Below are positions 18,418 through 26,724 of a stretch of DNA of 64,000 nucleotides, piece after piece. The stretch lies in NCBI GenBank assembly GCA_964624235.1, contig CAZUXY010000005.1, positions 34,966 through 98,965 of the forward strand. The letters run 5' to 3'. The stretch is from CAZUXY01 sp964624235 (GTDB lineage Bacteria > Spirochaetota > UBA4802 > UBA5368). Numbering within the stretch: the stretch's first letter is position 1; each line of letters opens with the position of its first letter. The position numbers were made by a program, and so were the translations under genes. Under the pieces are notes generated by a model, which was given only the letters and a program-made list of their open reading frames with translations, was not told the origin of the DNA and made no database searches.

Positions 18418-19158
18418 ATGATGATTACTACAACTGAGATGTACCGCTATATCCGTCAAACCGGTATACAGGGATGGGGCGCTGAGGGACAGGAAAGACT
18501 AAAAAATTCCACGGCTTTCATCGCCGGCGCCGGAGGGCTCGGCAGTGCGGTGCTTTATTATCTGGCATCGTGCGGGACAGGGAGTCTCAGGATATGTGAT
18601 TTCGACACCGTGGATGTTTCAAACCTGAACCGTCAGATATTGCACAGTCAAAAAGATATCGGTAAAACCAAAACGGAATCGGCTCTCGAGACCCTCTCGG
18701 AATTAAATCCTTATATACGCATTGTCCCTCTCAAAGAACGACTGACACCGGCAAACGCCGATGATCTGGTGGGAGACTCCGACATTATACTTGACTGTCT
18801 GGACAATTTCCCGGCACGGATGATCATTAACAGGATTGCGGTAAACAGGTCCATACCAATGGTGCATGCGGGAATTTCCGCTTTTCAGGGTCAGCTGATT
18901 TTTCTTCACCCACCGGACACCCCGTGTCTGGCCTGTATTTTCCCCAAAGAGGTCCCCTCAAAAACAACCCAGGTGATCGGCGCCACGGCGGGAATCATGG
19001 GATCCCTGCAGGCCCTGGAAGCAATAAAATATTTAACCGGGATCGGCGGTAATATGAAGCACCGGATGCTTTTCTTCGATGGGAATGATATGAGTTTCGA
19101 AACAATGAAGATAGTGAAAAATCCCGACTGTACTGTCTGCGGAAGCAAAACAAGGTAA
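18418..19158 (+). CDS. ThiF/MoeB/HesA-family E1-like adenylyltransferase
   Basis: Enzymes of this family adenylate the C-terminal glycine of a ubiquitin-like sulfur carrier (ThiS or MoaD) for thiamine or molybdopterin synthesis. The 246-residue protein has the nucleotide loop GAGGLGSAV (37-45), the DFDTVDVSNLNRQ segment, the DCLDN aspartate motif and two zinc CxxC pairs (C170/C173 and C238/C241). No cysteine lies in the crossover loop where ThiF keeps its acyl-disulfide residue, so MoeB-like chemistry is more likely. AGGATT precedes the start. No ThiS or MoaD gene is adjacent, and a strong terminator follows, so the gene stands alone. Confidence 0.9.
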   Translation: MMITTTEMYRYIRQTGIQGWGAEGQERLKNSTAFIAGAGGLGSAVLYYLASCGTGSLRICDFDTVDVSNLNRQILHSQKDIGKTKTESALETLSELNPYIRIVPLKERLTPANADDLVGDSDIILDCLDNFPARMIINRIAVNRSIPMVHAGISAFQGQLIFLHPPDTPCLACIFPKEVPSKTTQVIGATAGIMGSLQALEAIKYLTGIGGNMKHRMLFFDGNDMSFETMKIVKNPDCTVCGSKTR

Positions 19159-19194
19159 CGGGCGCGACGCCGCCATCCGCCGCGCCCGGCTTTT
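19159..19194 (+). terminator. Terminator of the ThiF-like gene
   Basis: The G+C-rich stem CGGGCGCG/CGCGCCCG (19159-19166 and 19181-19188) is followed by GCTTTTC, one base after the stop codon. It sits between two convergent genes. Confidence 0.8.
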
Positions 19195-19197
19195 CAT

Positions 19198-20394
19198 TTA
19201 AATATTCTCTATTAAAACCGCCGCGCCCATTCCGCCACCCACACAGAGACTGGCGATTCCATAACGGGATTTTCTTCTTTTCATTTCATTGATCAGAGAA
19301 ATAGTAATCCTCGCACCGGTACAGCCTACCGGATGGCCCAGGGCGACACCCGAACCGTTGACATTAACCTTTGTCCTGTCCAGTCCGAGTCCTTTTTCAC
19401 AGGCGACATACTGCGCGGCAAAGGCCTCGTTCAATTCAATCAGATCAATGTCGTTAAGCTTCATGCCGGTTTTTTTAAGCAGCTTCTCGATCGCAGGCAC
19501 CGGTCCGTAACCCATGAGATGAGGGTCCACTCCCGCGATGGCGTTGCCGCATAGACGAGCGATGGGTTTTGCTCCCAGTTCCGCGGATTTTGCGGCAGAG
19601 GTAATCACCAGGGCAGCTGCGCCGTCATTGAGTCCCGACGAGTTGCCTGCCGTAACTGTTCCGGTTTTTTTGAACACGGGTTTAAGCTTGGAGAGACTTT
19701 CTATGCTTATGTCCCTGCGGGGATGCTCATCAGTGGTAAAGTTCTGCACTTCCCCTCTTTTGCCCGGCACCGGCACGGGGATGATTTCATCTTTGAACCT
19801 GCCCGCATCTATGGCCGCAATGGCCTTTGAGTGGCTCTCGAAACTGACCTTGTCCTGCTCTTCCCTGGAAATGCCGTATTTTTCCGCCAGGTTTTCGGCC
19901 GTCTGTCCCATTATGAAAGGCTCTCCCAGCAATCCGCTGCCGGAATGAAGAAGTTCCCACATGGAATCGGTCATCTCAGCATGCTGTAACCGGGCTCCCC
20001 ATCTGGCCTTTTTGAAAAGATACGGGGCGTTGCTCATGGATTCCACACCACCGGCCAGTACTATGTCCGAGTCGCCGGCGATTATCTGCTGGGAAGCAAA
20101 AATCATCGCCTGCATTCCCGAAGCGCACTGCCGCTGTATTGTCGTCGCCGGTATTTCTACAGGGATTCCCGCCTTTAATGCCGCGGTGCGGGCCGTATTC
20201 GCTTCTTCTGAAGTCTGAATACAGTCGCCGAAAATCACATCGCTCAGCATGGCGCCTTCAACTCCCGCTCTCTTCAAAGCCTCCTGCATAACCAGCGCGG
20301 CAAGCTGGAATGCCTTAACATCCCTGAGAGACTGTCCAAAGCCTCCTATTGGAGTCCTGCATCCGGAGAGAATAACAACTTCCTTATTGGCCAT
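19198..20394 (-). CDS. Acetyl-CoA acetyltransferase (thiolase)
   Basis: It condenses two acetyl-CoA or cleaves 3-ketoacyl-CoA. The 398-residue protein carries the nucleophile C90 in RQCASGM, the NEAFAAQ segment, the active-site histidine in GVALGHPVGCTGAR and the C-terminal CVGGGMG cysteine. AGGAG lies at good spacing before the ATG at 20394. The gene stands alone, with no acyl-CoA dehydrogenase, crotonase or HBD gene beside it. A perfect 18-bp palindrome 28 bases upstream suggests control by a dimeric repressor. Synthetic (acetoacetyl-CoA) and degradative roles cannot be separated from the sequence. Confidence 0.94.
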   Translation of the reverse strand: MANKEVVILSGCRTPIGGFGQSLRDVKAFQLAALVMQEALKRAGVEGAMLSDVIFGDCIQTSEEANTARTAALKAGIPVEIPATTIQRQCASGMQAMIFASQQIIAGDSDIVLAGGVESMSNAPYLFKKARWGARLQHAEMTDSMWELLHSGSGLLGEPFIMGQTAENLAEKYGISREEQDKVSFESHSKAIAAIDAGRFKDEIIPVPVPGKRGEVQNFTTDEHPRRDISIESLSKLKPVFKKTGTVTAGNSSGLNDGAAALVITSAAKSAELGAKPIARLCGNAIAGVDPHLMGYGPVPAIEKLLKKTGMKLNDIDLIELNEAFAAQYVACEKGLGLDRTKVNVNGSGVALGHPVGCTGARITISLINEMKRRKSRYGIASLCVGGGMGAAVLIENI

Positions 20395-20422
20395 ATACCC
20401 TTCTCCTCATTATTCTATATAG

Positions 20423-20440
20423 TAACTGATATATCAGTTA
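20423..20440. promoter_or_regulatory. Perfect 18-bp palindromic operator upstream of the thiolase
   Basis: TAACTGATA is followed directly by its reverse complement TATCAGTTA. A TATATAG stretch that can serve as the thiolase -10 lies immediately downstream on the minus strand, so a dimer bound here would block the promoter. The length and symmetry fit TetR-like or other dimeric HTH regulators. No regulator gene is adjacent. Confidence 0.65.
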
Positions 20441-20671
20441 TTGGTATGCATGCGTCCATTAAGTATAAGGTTGAAGATCAACTCCTGATATGGATACTCC
20501 CTGTACTCCGGTCCCCGGGAAGGATTTTCGCCATTTTCAGGTGTATGGGCATATTTTCAATACAATTTTACATTGTTGCCGGTTTCTCCATGATGATAAT
20601 GAAACAGATGTAATAATTACCAACCTGTCCCGGTCGACGGCAACGTAACTGTTGACCATGACCATTACAAT

Positions 20672-20697
20672 AAAAAAGAGGACGCCGAAGCATCCTC
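20672..20697 (-). terminator. Terminator of the PPDK-like gene
   Basis: On the minus strand the stem GAGGATGC/GCGTCCTC has a TTCG tetraloop and one mismatched pair, followed by TTTTTT. It lies about 50 bases beyond the stop codon. Confidence 0.9.
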
Positions 20698-20749
20698 TCA
20701 AACTTATAAACTAAAAAAACCCGTCCTGATCGCCGATGGAACCAGAACT

Positions 20750-23353
20750 TTAGGCGTTCCCTTCCTTTTTTCTCTGAATATTTGCATGGGCTACGGCAAG
20801 TTTTGCCAGCGGTATCGAGAACGGCGAACACGATACGTAATTGAGTCCCACTTTCATGCAGAAATCAATGTTTTCCGGATCGGCGCCATGCTCACCGCAA
20901 AGACCCATTTTTATGTCTGGACGTGTGAGCCTGCCGCGCATGGAAGCGATTTCAATCAGTTCTTTTGTTTCTTCGCCCAGCACCTTGAAGGGATTGTTCT
21001 TTATAAGGTCATAGAGCGAATAGCTGGGGAAGAACGAGTTGATGTCATCCCGGGAAAGACCGTAGGTCGTCTGGGTCAGGTCATTGGTTCCGAAACTGAA
21101 GAACTCCGCATACTGAGCGATCGAACCGGCTCCCAGCGCCGCCGCCGGCAGTTCTATCATGGTGCCCACACTGTAATCCAGATGATCTATGCCGTACTCT
21201 TCCAGTACTTCATCCTTGATGTCCCTTATCCCCTTTACCACCTTGCCTTCGATTTTCTTACCCATTTTCAGAAATTTTAATTCGCTGTCGGTCATAACTA
21301 TGGGTATCATGATTTCCGGACTGACCTTTATACCTTCCTTTCTCAACATACAGGCGGCCTCGAATATCGCCCTGCACTGCATTTCATAAATTTCCGGATA
21401 GGTAACCGCCACGCGGCAGCCCCTGTGTCCCAGCATGGGATTCATTTCAGAAATCTCATCGCAACGGGCCCTGATCTCGGCGGATTTGATCCCTTTCTTC
21501 CTCGTCTGCATATATTTAACGAATTCATCCATGCTTGAATCGGTCCTGGGAAGGAACTCATGGAGCGGCGCGTCAAGAAGACGTATGGTAACCGGCCGCC
21601 CCACCATTATTTTAAAGAGCTCATAGAAATCAGACCGCTGCATGGGTTTGAGGCTGTCAAGGGCCTTCCTTCTCTCTTCTTCGGTTTCCGAAAGGATCAT
21701 TTCCCTGAATTTCATGATCCGCTTCTCATTGAAAAACATATGCTCGGTCCTGACCAGACCTATACCCGCCGCATTGAACTCTCTTGCCAGTTTCGCGTCT
21801 TTCGGCTGGTCGGCATTGGCACGCACATTGAATTCTTTGACGAATTTCTCAACGACACCCAGAAAATCCAGCAGACCGTTTTCCTTGGAATTGGGTTCGA
21901 TCAGGCCCACCTTCCCCAGGTAGAGTGTCGGTGCCTCATAATATGGTACGTTTATTGAAACATAATCGCCTTCCTTCACCGTTCTACCTTCAAGCGTAAA
22001 GGTGGTCCCTCTGATCTTCATCTCGGGTTGCACCATGGCCACCTTGCCCAGACTCCGCGCGACCACAGGCGCATGGGACGAGAATCCCCCCTCCGAAGTG
22101 ATGACCCCCTTTGCGACTTCTATGGCTTTAACATCCTCCGCATATGACGCAGGCATGACCAGTATCATATTGGTATCACCACCGTGCATAATGGCATGTT
22201 TATATTCTTCCAGCAGTTTGGGAGTGGAGAAGAAAACCCTGCCGATGGCGGCCCCGGTGGAACCGGCTATTCCTCCTTTGATGCTTTTCAATCCTGAAAT
22301 CGTACGGGGATCAATCACCGGATGCAGCAGCTCGTTCAACTGTACCGGTTTGACCTGTTCAACCAGATACTCTTCGGTAACCACCTTTCTCTTGCAGAGA
22401 TCAAGCAGTGTTTTAATCTGTGACTGGGTCGATTTTTCGTCGACATCACGCTGTTCAACCAGCCAGAAATCCCCTTCCTCGATGGTAAACTTAATTTCCC
22501 GTATCTCCTTGAAGTTCTCCTCGGCCTTCTTGGCTATTTCCGTGAACTTGTCGAAATACTTCTTGTCCATCTTGGAAATATCCTTGGGTTTTCCGCGATC
22601 TATATCGAACTCATTCTGTAAAAAACTGCCCTGTATTACGTTCTCTCCCGTGATAATGTTGCGGGTATAATAGTTACCTGAATATGAATTGTTCCCGAAA
22701 TTTCCGTAAACCATGGCCTGGACCATGATGGACAGGGAATTGTCCACATCGATTTCGGAGTCGCAGTACTTGGACGCCGCACCCTTGAGGATCAATCCCA
22801 GTTGGTCATATACATCTTCACTGAACTTATCGCCCAGATATTTCTTGTAGCTTTCGACAATCTTCTTCAGATCAGCCGCTTTAGCCAGTGAAAGCTTGGC
22901 ATTCATCTTCTCGAAATCCTGTTGTGCAAGCCCGTATATCTTGGTCCCTATGCTGTTGAGTAAAAAGCGGTATTCACCATAGGAGAAATCCAGGCCGGTA
23001 AAGTTCCCGAAACCTTCCACCACTTTGTCGTTAAGACCGATATTATGTATGGAGGGGAAATACGGCACATTAAGGTCTGATGAAAGCACTACCTTCAGGA
23101 GCAGTGGTTTTTTGACATCGCCGAATCCCTTTTTGGTCTCCTTCTCCAGCCGATCGATATGGGTTTTAAGTATTTCTTTCAGGTTTATCTGAGGAAGTTT
23201 TTTCGTCAGTTCGGAATCTATAATAAAACCGGGAGCGATCGGCAGTCCCATGAGGGCAAGATCAACCGCGCGTTTACCCCTGATACCGAGTTTCTTTCTG
23301 GTCTTGTCATCAACATCCTTCAGGTCTTTATTAAAATAAATAATATTTTCCAT
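20750..23353 (-). CDS. Divergent pyruvate phosphate dikinase-like protein
   Basis: The 867-residue protein is collinear with PPDK. The C-terminal PEP/pyruvate barrel is well kept: RTEHMF (R535), RLLDAPLHEFLP (R591, D594), MIELP (E733), FSFGTNDLTQ (N757, D758) and GLCGEHG (C819). The central phosphohistidine loop reads GGFSSHAPVVAR (H427). The N-terminal ATP-grasp half is much changed. The usual VRSGA arginine segment reads KVVLSSD near residue 90, the SGTGVAFTR loop reads YSGNYYTR, and the NAQGEDV metal/ATP motif is gone (QNEFDID near 250). PEP/pyruvate chemistry may remain, but ATP-driven phosphorylation is doubtful. A gene of unknown function lies 72 bases upstream. Confidence 0.85.
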   Translation of the reverse strand: MENIIYFNKDLKDVDDKTRKKLGIRGKRAVDLALMGLPIAPGFIIDSELTKKLPQINLKEILKTHIDRLEKETKKGFGDVKKPLLLKVVLSSDLNVPYFPSIHNIGLNDKVVEGFGNFTGLDFSYGEYRFLLNSIGTKIYGLAQQDFEKMNAKLSLAKAADLKKIVESYKKYLGDKFSEDVYDQLGLILKGAASKYCDSEIDVDNSLSIMVQAMVYGNFGNNSYSGNYYTRNIITGENVIQGSFLQNEFDIDRGKPKDISKMDKKYFDKFTEIAKKAEENFKEIREIKFTIEEGDFWLVEQRDVDEKSTQSQIKTLLDLCKRKVVTEEYLVEQVKPVQLNELLHPVIDPRTISGLKSIKGGIAGSTGAAIGRVFFSTPKLLEEYKHAIMHGGDTNMILVMPASYAEDVKAIEVAKGVITSEGGFSSHAPVVARSLGKVAMVQPEMKIRGTTFTLEGRTVKEGDYVSINVPYYEAPTLYLGKVGLIEPNSKENGLLDFLGVVEKFVKEFNVRANADQPKDAKLAREFNAAGIGLVRTEHMFFNEKRIMKFREMILSETEEERRKALDSLKPMQRSDFYELFKIMVGRPVTIRLLDAPLHEFLPRTDSSMDEFVKYMQTRKKGIKSAEIRARCDEISEMNPMLGHRGCRVAVTYPEIYEMQCRAIFEAACMLRKEGIKVSPEIMIPIVMTDSELKFLKMGKKIEGKVVKGIRDIKDEVLEEYGIDHLDYSVGTMIELPAAALGAGSIAQYAEFFSFGTNDLTQTTYGLSRDDINSFFPSYSLYDLIKNNPFKVLGEETKELIEIASMRGRLTRPDIKMGLCGEHGADPENIDFCMKVGLNYVSCSPFSIPLAKLAVAHANIQRKKEGNA

Positions 23354-23425
23354 GGTACTTCATATCCCCCTTGATTATAAATTTGCACCTTTTAGCGGCA
23401 CTCACCGGTGATGGTTGATTTTCAG

Positions 23426-24352
23426 TTAGAAGAGGTTCAACACCTTCCCGACACCAAGCTTCAAAAACTGTTCGAACCTGGGACTTGCGCCCTCGAAAAG
23501 ATATTTCTGCAGCTTGGACACGCCACGAATGTTTTCACCGACGACCTGGAAAAGAATCACACCGCCCGACTTGACCTTTCCCCATTTGAAAAGCGCGTTT
23601 ATGTCGTTAATGGCTTCGTTCTCATAAAAAATAAGTACATCGAGGTCCGGGTGCGATGCCCTGAAGCTTTCCACTATTTTCTTCCACGCTTCCACATTGC
23701 CGTTATGGAAAAGCTCGTTGGTCACCTGAACCGAGTATTTCGGCGTCATTTTCTTTTTACCCGCCGCGACCGCCGCAGTTGCCGCCGCTGCGGCCGGGGC
23801 CGGTCTTCTCACCTCAACCTTGGGCATTACGGTGGCGTCGATGAATTCCTTATTGACGAAAACATCTTTACCGGCGATCATCTCTTCAATAGCTTTTATG
23901 GCCTCTTTTTCGACCTTTCCCCTGCCCTCATCCTTGAGGTGTTTGGCGTATATCACCAGTAGATGGTCCTGCGTCAGCTCCCTTACCCTGTCCCAGTGCG
24001 CCTGATTTTTCGGATTAATCAGGAAAATAGCTCCGCTGGGATTGTAATATACCAGCAGCAGATCCACGGCTGTCCATTTCAGGGTTTCTTCGCTGATTCT
24101 GTTGAATTCGGTCAGTGTGGAAGGAATGTTGAAAGACGAGTAGGAATAATCGAATTTTTCCTTGATTACCGCACCTACGATGGGAAGTACCTGCGCGTTG
24201 ACGATTTCATTGGAATCCAGCAGGCTGTTGATGATGTCGGCAAGGTTTCTCTTCCCTTCAATGTGGTCTACTACATCGTTTACTTTAAAGAAGTGGTTTA
24301 AGGCTTTATTAAAATTGCTTTTCGTTGCCAGCGAGAAAAAGGTACTTTCCAT
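23426..24352 (-). CDS. Two-domain protein of unknown function upstream of PPDK-like gene
   Basis: I do not recognise this 308-residue soluble protein. Residues 1-175 form a mixed alpha/beta region without a signal peptide. An alanine/proline-rich linker (about 184-202) ends in KKK. A second domain of about 100 residues opens with VQVTNELFHNGNVEAW and continues with LDVLIFYENEAINDIN and LFKWGKVKSGG. The second domain looks compact and well conserved in style, like a small alpha/beta fold, and I suspect it recurs in spirochaete proteins. It is 72 bases from the PPDK-like gene on the same strand, so the two are probably one operon. A partnership with that protein is inference only. Confidence 0.6.
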   Translation of the reverse strand: MESTFFSLATKSNFNKALNHFFKVNDVVDHIEGKRNLADIINSLLDSNEIVNAQVLPIVGAVIKEKFDYSYSSFNIPSTLTEFNRISEETLKWTAVDLLLVYYNPSGAIFLINPKNQAHWDRVRELTQDHLLVIYAKHLKDEGRGKVEKEAIKAIEEMIAGKDVFVNKEFIDATVMPKVEVRRPAPAAAAATAAVAAGKKKMTPKYSVQVTNELFHNGNVEAWKKIVESFRASHPDLDVLIFYENEAINDINALFKWGKVKSGGVILFQVVGENIRGVSKLQKYLFEGASPRFEQFLKLGVGKVLNLF

Positions 24353-24484
24353 ACATATGCTCCTTCTTTATACAATATTTTTTTATTGCGGCTGGATGAT
24401 GATTCCAGGGAATAACGGTACTATAATAAAGCATAAATTATTTTGCAAGCATTTTGTTCACCCTGCAAATCCGGGCACATAATG

Positions 24485-24512
24485 AAAAAGGATGCCTTGC
24501 GGCATCCTTTTT
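24485..24512 (-). terminator. Strong bidirectional-type terminator after the 648-residue protein gene
   Basis: A perfect 12-bp stem AAAAAGGATGCC/GGCATCCTTTTT with loop TTGC lies 26 bases past the stop of the upstream minus-strand gene. A and T tracts flank both sides. Confidence 0.92.
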
Positions 24513-24537
24513 CAGTTATCTTCAACAACGGATTTTT

Positions 24538-26484
24538 CTAGAGCTCCTTGAGGCCTGATGTTTTACCCTTTGGTTTTGCTTTGGGTGAAAGATCCACCGA
24601 GCCTCTCACTTCGGTTGCGTCAGCACTCTTGTACGCGGCTTCGAACAGATCTTCTTTTATTTCTTCGGAACCAAAACTCTGATCGATGTCGGTCCTTACG
24701 GTGGATCTTCTTCTCTTGAAGGTCGCGAAAGCCGCATCCTGGAATCCCTTTGATATGCCGTAGAGGAATTCGTTCAGAACATTGGCCATACCTTTAAGCA
24801 TGTACTGTTTTCTCTTGATGGTGGTTATGTCGACATCAAGGATAAGACCCGGCTGTATATGGTGAGGATTGATTTTATAGGTGAAGTCGTTGAATCTCCT
24901 CGCCATGAAGTTTATTCTTTCGTCCAGTATTACGCGCTCAATGGGGTTCTGATAACCGTGCATGGACTGAAGCATGTCCTTTAACCATTTCAGTTTGCTC
25001 TTGAGGTGGAGGATGCGGTTCTCATAGGTCCTGTTGTTTTTCTCGACGAAAGAGTTTTCCTGATACATCTCGCCGACTTCCGACCACATGACGTTGCTGG
25101 GATCGGCTTCTTCTTCTTTCTTCTGACGTCTCCAATCCTTGCTCATGAGGCGGTTTGACAGATCATCGAAATCCTTAAGCGAACGGAACCTCTTCTTGGA
25201 CTCATAATGGGCATGGACCACATCCCAGGTTCTGAGTATCTCGCGGGTAAAGGCCTCCATCTGCCGGTCGAACTCTTTTTTCTCTTCCCTGAGCTGGTTC
25301 TGATCGTAATAGGCCAGCCGTATCGCGTACCGCTCGTCCGGAAGAATGGTGCGGTCCAGTTCCTCGTATTCCCTGATCTGACACACGCGGGCGTTTTTCA
25401 TATTGTCGCACACCTGGTAGCCCAGCTTACTGGTGTCGAGTATGGAGGTCAGGGCATTGATCGCGGTGTTGTAGCCGCGGTTGCGGATATTCTCGGTGTC
25501 GATTACATACTTGATGTTTTCCCGGATATTCAGCGGATCGTACTCCTCTACATCTATCTCCGCGCGCAGACCCTCGATTTTATCGAGAAACTTTTTGGCG
25601 AGAATGGTATAACGTCTCGATTTCTCGTCTTCTTTTTCGTCATCGGTGAAGTTCTCGATTCTCTTGATCTTTTCAAACATGATCTCGGAACCGGTAAGCT
25701 CGCTTTTACCCTGGTCCACCAGTTCTTCTTTGAGAATCTGGATCTGACGTTCGATAAGGTCCTGAATATGTTTCTGGATGGCGTCTTTCAACAGAGACTC
25801 AACCGTCACCTGGTAGTGGTAGATCGGACTTACCAGTTCGCTGTCGAGTATATTGATGGAAAGCTTGACGTCGTATACAAATTTGGGACGGAGCTCGTTG
25901 TCCTTAAACATACACTTGATGATGGCGTACGCGTTCTCGCCTCTGACGAAGGCGCCGACATCGCTCTTCTGGCGGAGGATTGCGTTCGTCTCGTTTTCCA
26001 GATCATTCATTCCCCGCTGTATATGACCCTGCAGGTGTCCATACATGTTCACCATGGATTTTTCTATTTCCCCGGTATTGAACTTGTCGGCACCGCCGAT
26101 TTTATCAAGCAACTCCACCATTTCACGGGGCGTATATCGGGCCAGTCCCTTGGCTTCTTCTTTGTCGACGAAATCCCTCATCTTTTTGATGAACTCGTCT
26201 TCCATGGTTACCGTGTAGCGGTTCGCCATATTGACATAGGTCTGGTTGACATAATTATACAGCTTTTCCTTTATACCACCCATAACATCCAGTTTTACCA
26301 GAACCTCTTCAGGGAGTCTGGTAAGAACCTGGTTTACCACCTTATCGGTCGTCTCGTCGACGATAAGCTGGGCCTCGGCCACTTTGTCACGCCCCTCCTG
26401 GGCGATTGAGTTCCGCGAACCGACGGCACTGGGTTCAGTAGGATGAACTTTATTAGGGCTCTTGGGAAATTGAGTTATGGACAT
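24538..26484 (-). CDS. Large soluble helical protein of unknown function
   Basis: The 648-residue protein has no signal peptide or membrane segment. It is highly charged and mostly helical, with several heptad-like stretches (around 215-275, 385-420 and 480-520). I see no catalytic motif. The first 30 residues and the last 45 look disordered. It is transcribed alone: AGGAGG lies upstream of the ATG and a perfect terminator follows. Size, charge and apparent spirochaete-only character suggest a structural or scaffolding cytoplasmic protein, but this is a guess. Confidence 0.6.
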   Translation of the reverse strand: MSITQFPKSPNKVHPTEPSAVGSRNSIAQEGRDKVAEAQLIVDETTDKVVNQVLTRLPEEVLVKLDVMGGIKEKLYNYVNQTYVNMANRYTVTMEDEFIKKMRDFVDKEEAKGLARYTPREMVELLDKIGGADKFNTGEIEKSMVNMYGHLQGHIQRGMNDLENETNAILRQKSDVGAFVRGENAYAIIKCMFKDNELRPKFVYDVKLSINILDSELVSPIYHYQVTVESLLKDAIQKHIQDLIERQIQILKEELVDQGKSELTGSEIMFEKIKRIENFTDDEKEDEKSRRYTILAKKFLDKIEGLRAEIDVEEYDPLNIRENIKYVIDTENIRNRGYNTAINALTSILDTSKLGYQVCDNMKNARVCQIREYEELDRTILPDERYAIRLAYYDQNQLREEKKEFDRQMEAFTREILRTWDVVHAHYESKKRFRSLKDFDDLSNRLMSKDWRRQKKEEEADPSNVMWSEVGEMYQENSFVEKNNRTYENRILHLKSKLKWLKDMLQSMHGYQNPIERVILDERINFMARRFNDFTYKINPHHIQPGLILDVDITTIKRKQYMLKGMANVLNEFLYGISKGFQDAAFATFKRRRSTVRTDIDQSFGSEEIKEDLFEAAYKSADATEVRGSVDLSPKAKPKGKTSGLKEL

Positions 26485-26724
26485 GCAAAAACCTCCTTTT
26501 TTCTAATACGTCGCGTTGTTATCAGCTAATTGTTTCTAACGTTGATATATAAAATACCCTTTTTTATTATTACAGGGAAGCGGCATGAAAATCGCAATAA
26601 TTTTAATACCGTAACGCGCCATGTCAAGGCTTTATTTTGAATTAATATTAAATTTTTATCACGCCGGTATCACCCGCTTTAGCTTCAAGAACCGCATGTT
26701 TGCCGGACGTTTTACCGCCCCCGC

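Larger units (their letters stand above)
20395..20749. other. Intergenic between PPDK-like and thiolase genes, 355 bp
   Basis: Both flanking genes are on the minus strand. The part next to the thiolase holds its operator and promoter, and the part next to the PPDK-like gene holds its terminator. Between about 20,445 and 20,670 I see nothing I can name. Confidence 0.5.

Noticed and set aside
25207..26409. 400-codon plus-strand frame
   Set aside because: It is wholly antisense to the 648-residue protein gene, which has a strong Shine-Dalgarno site and its own terminator. Long antisense frames arise from the codon bias of the real gene.
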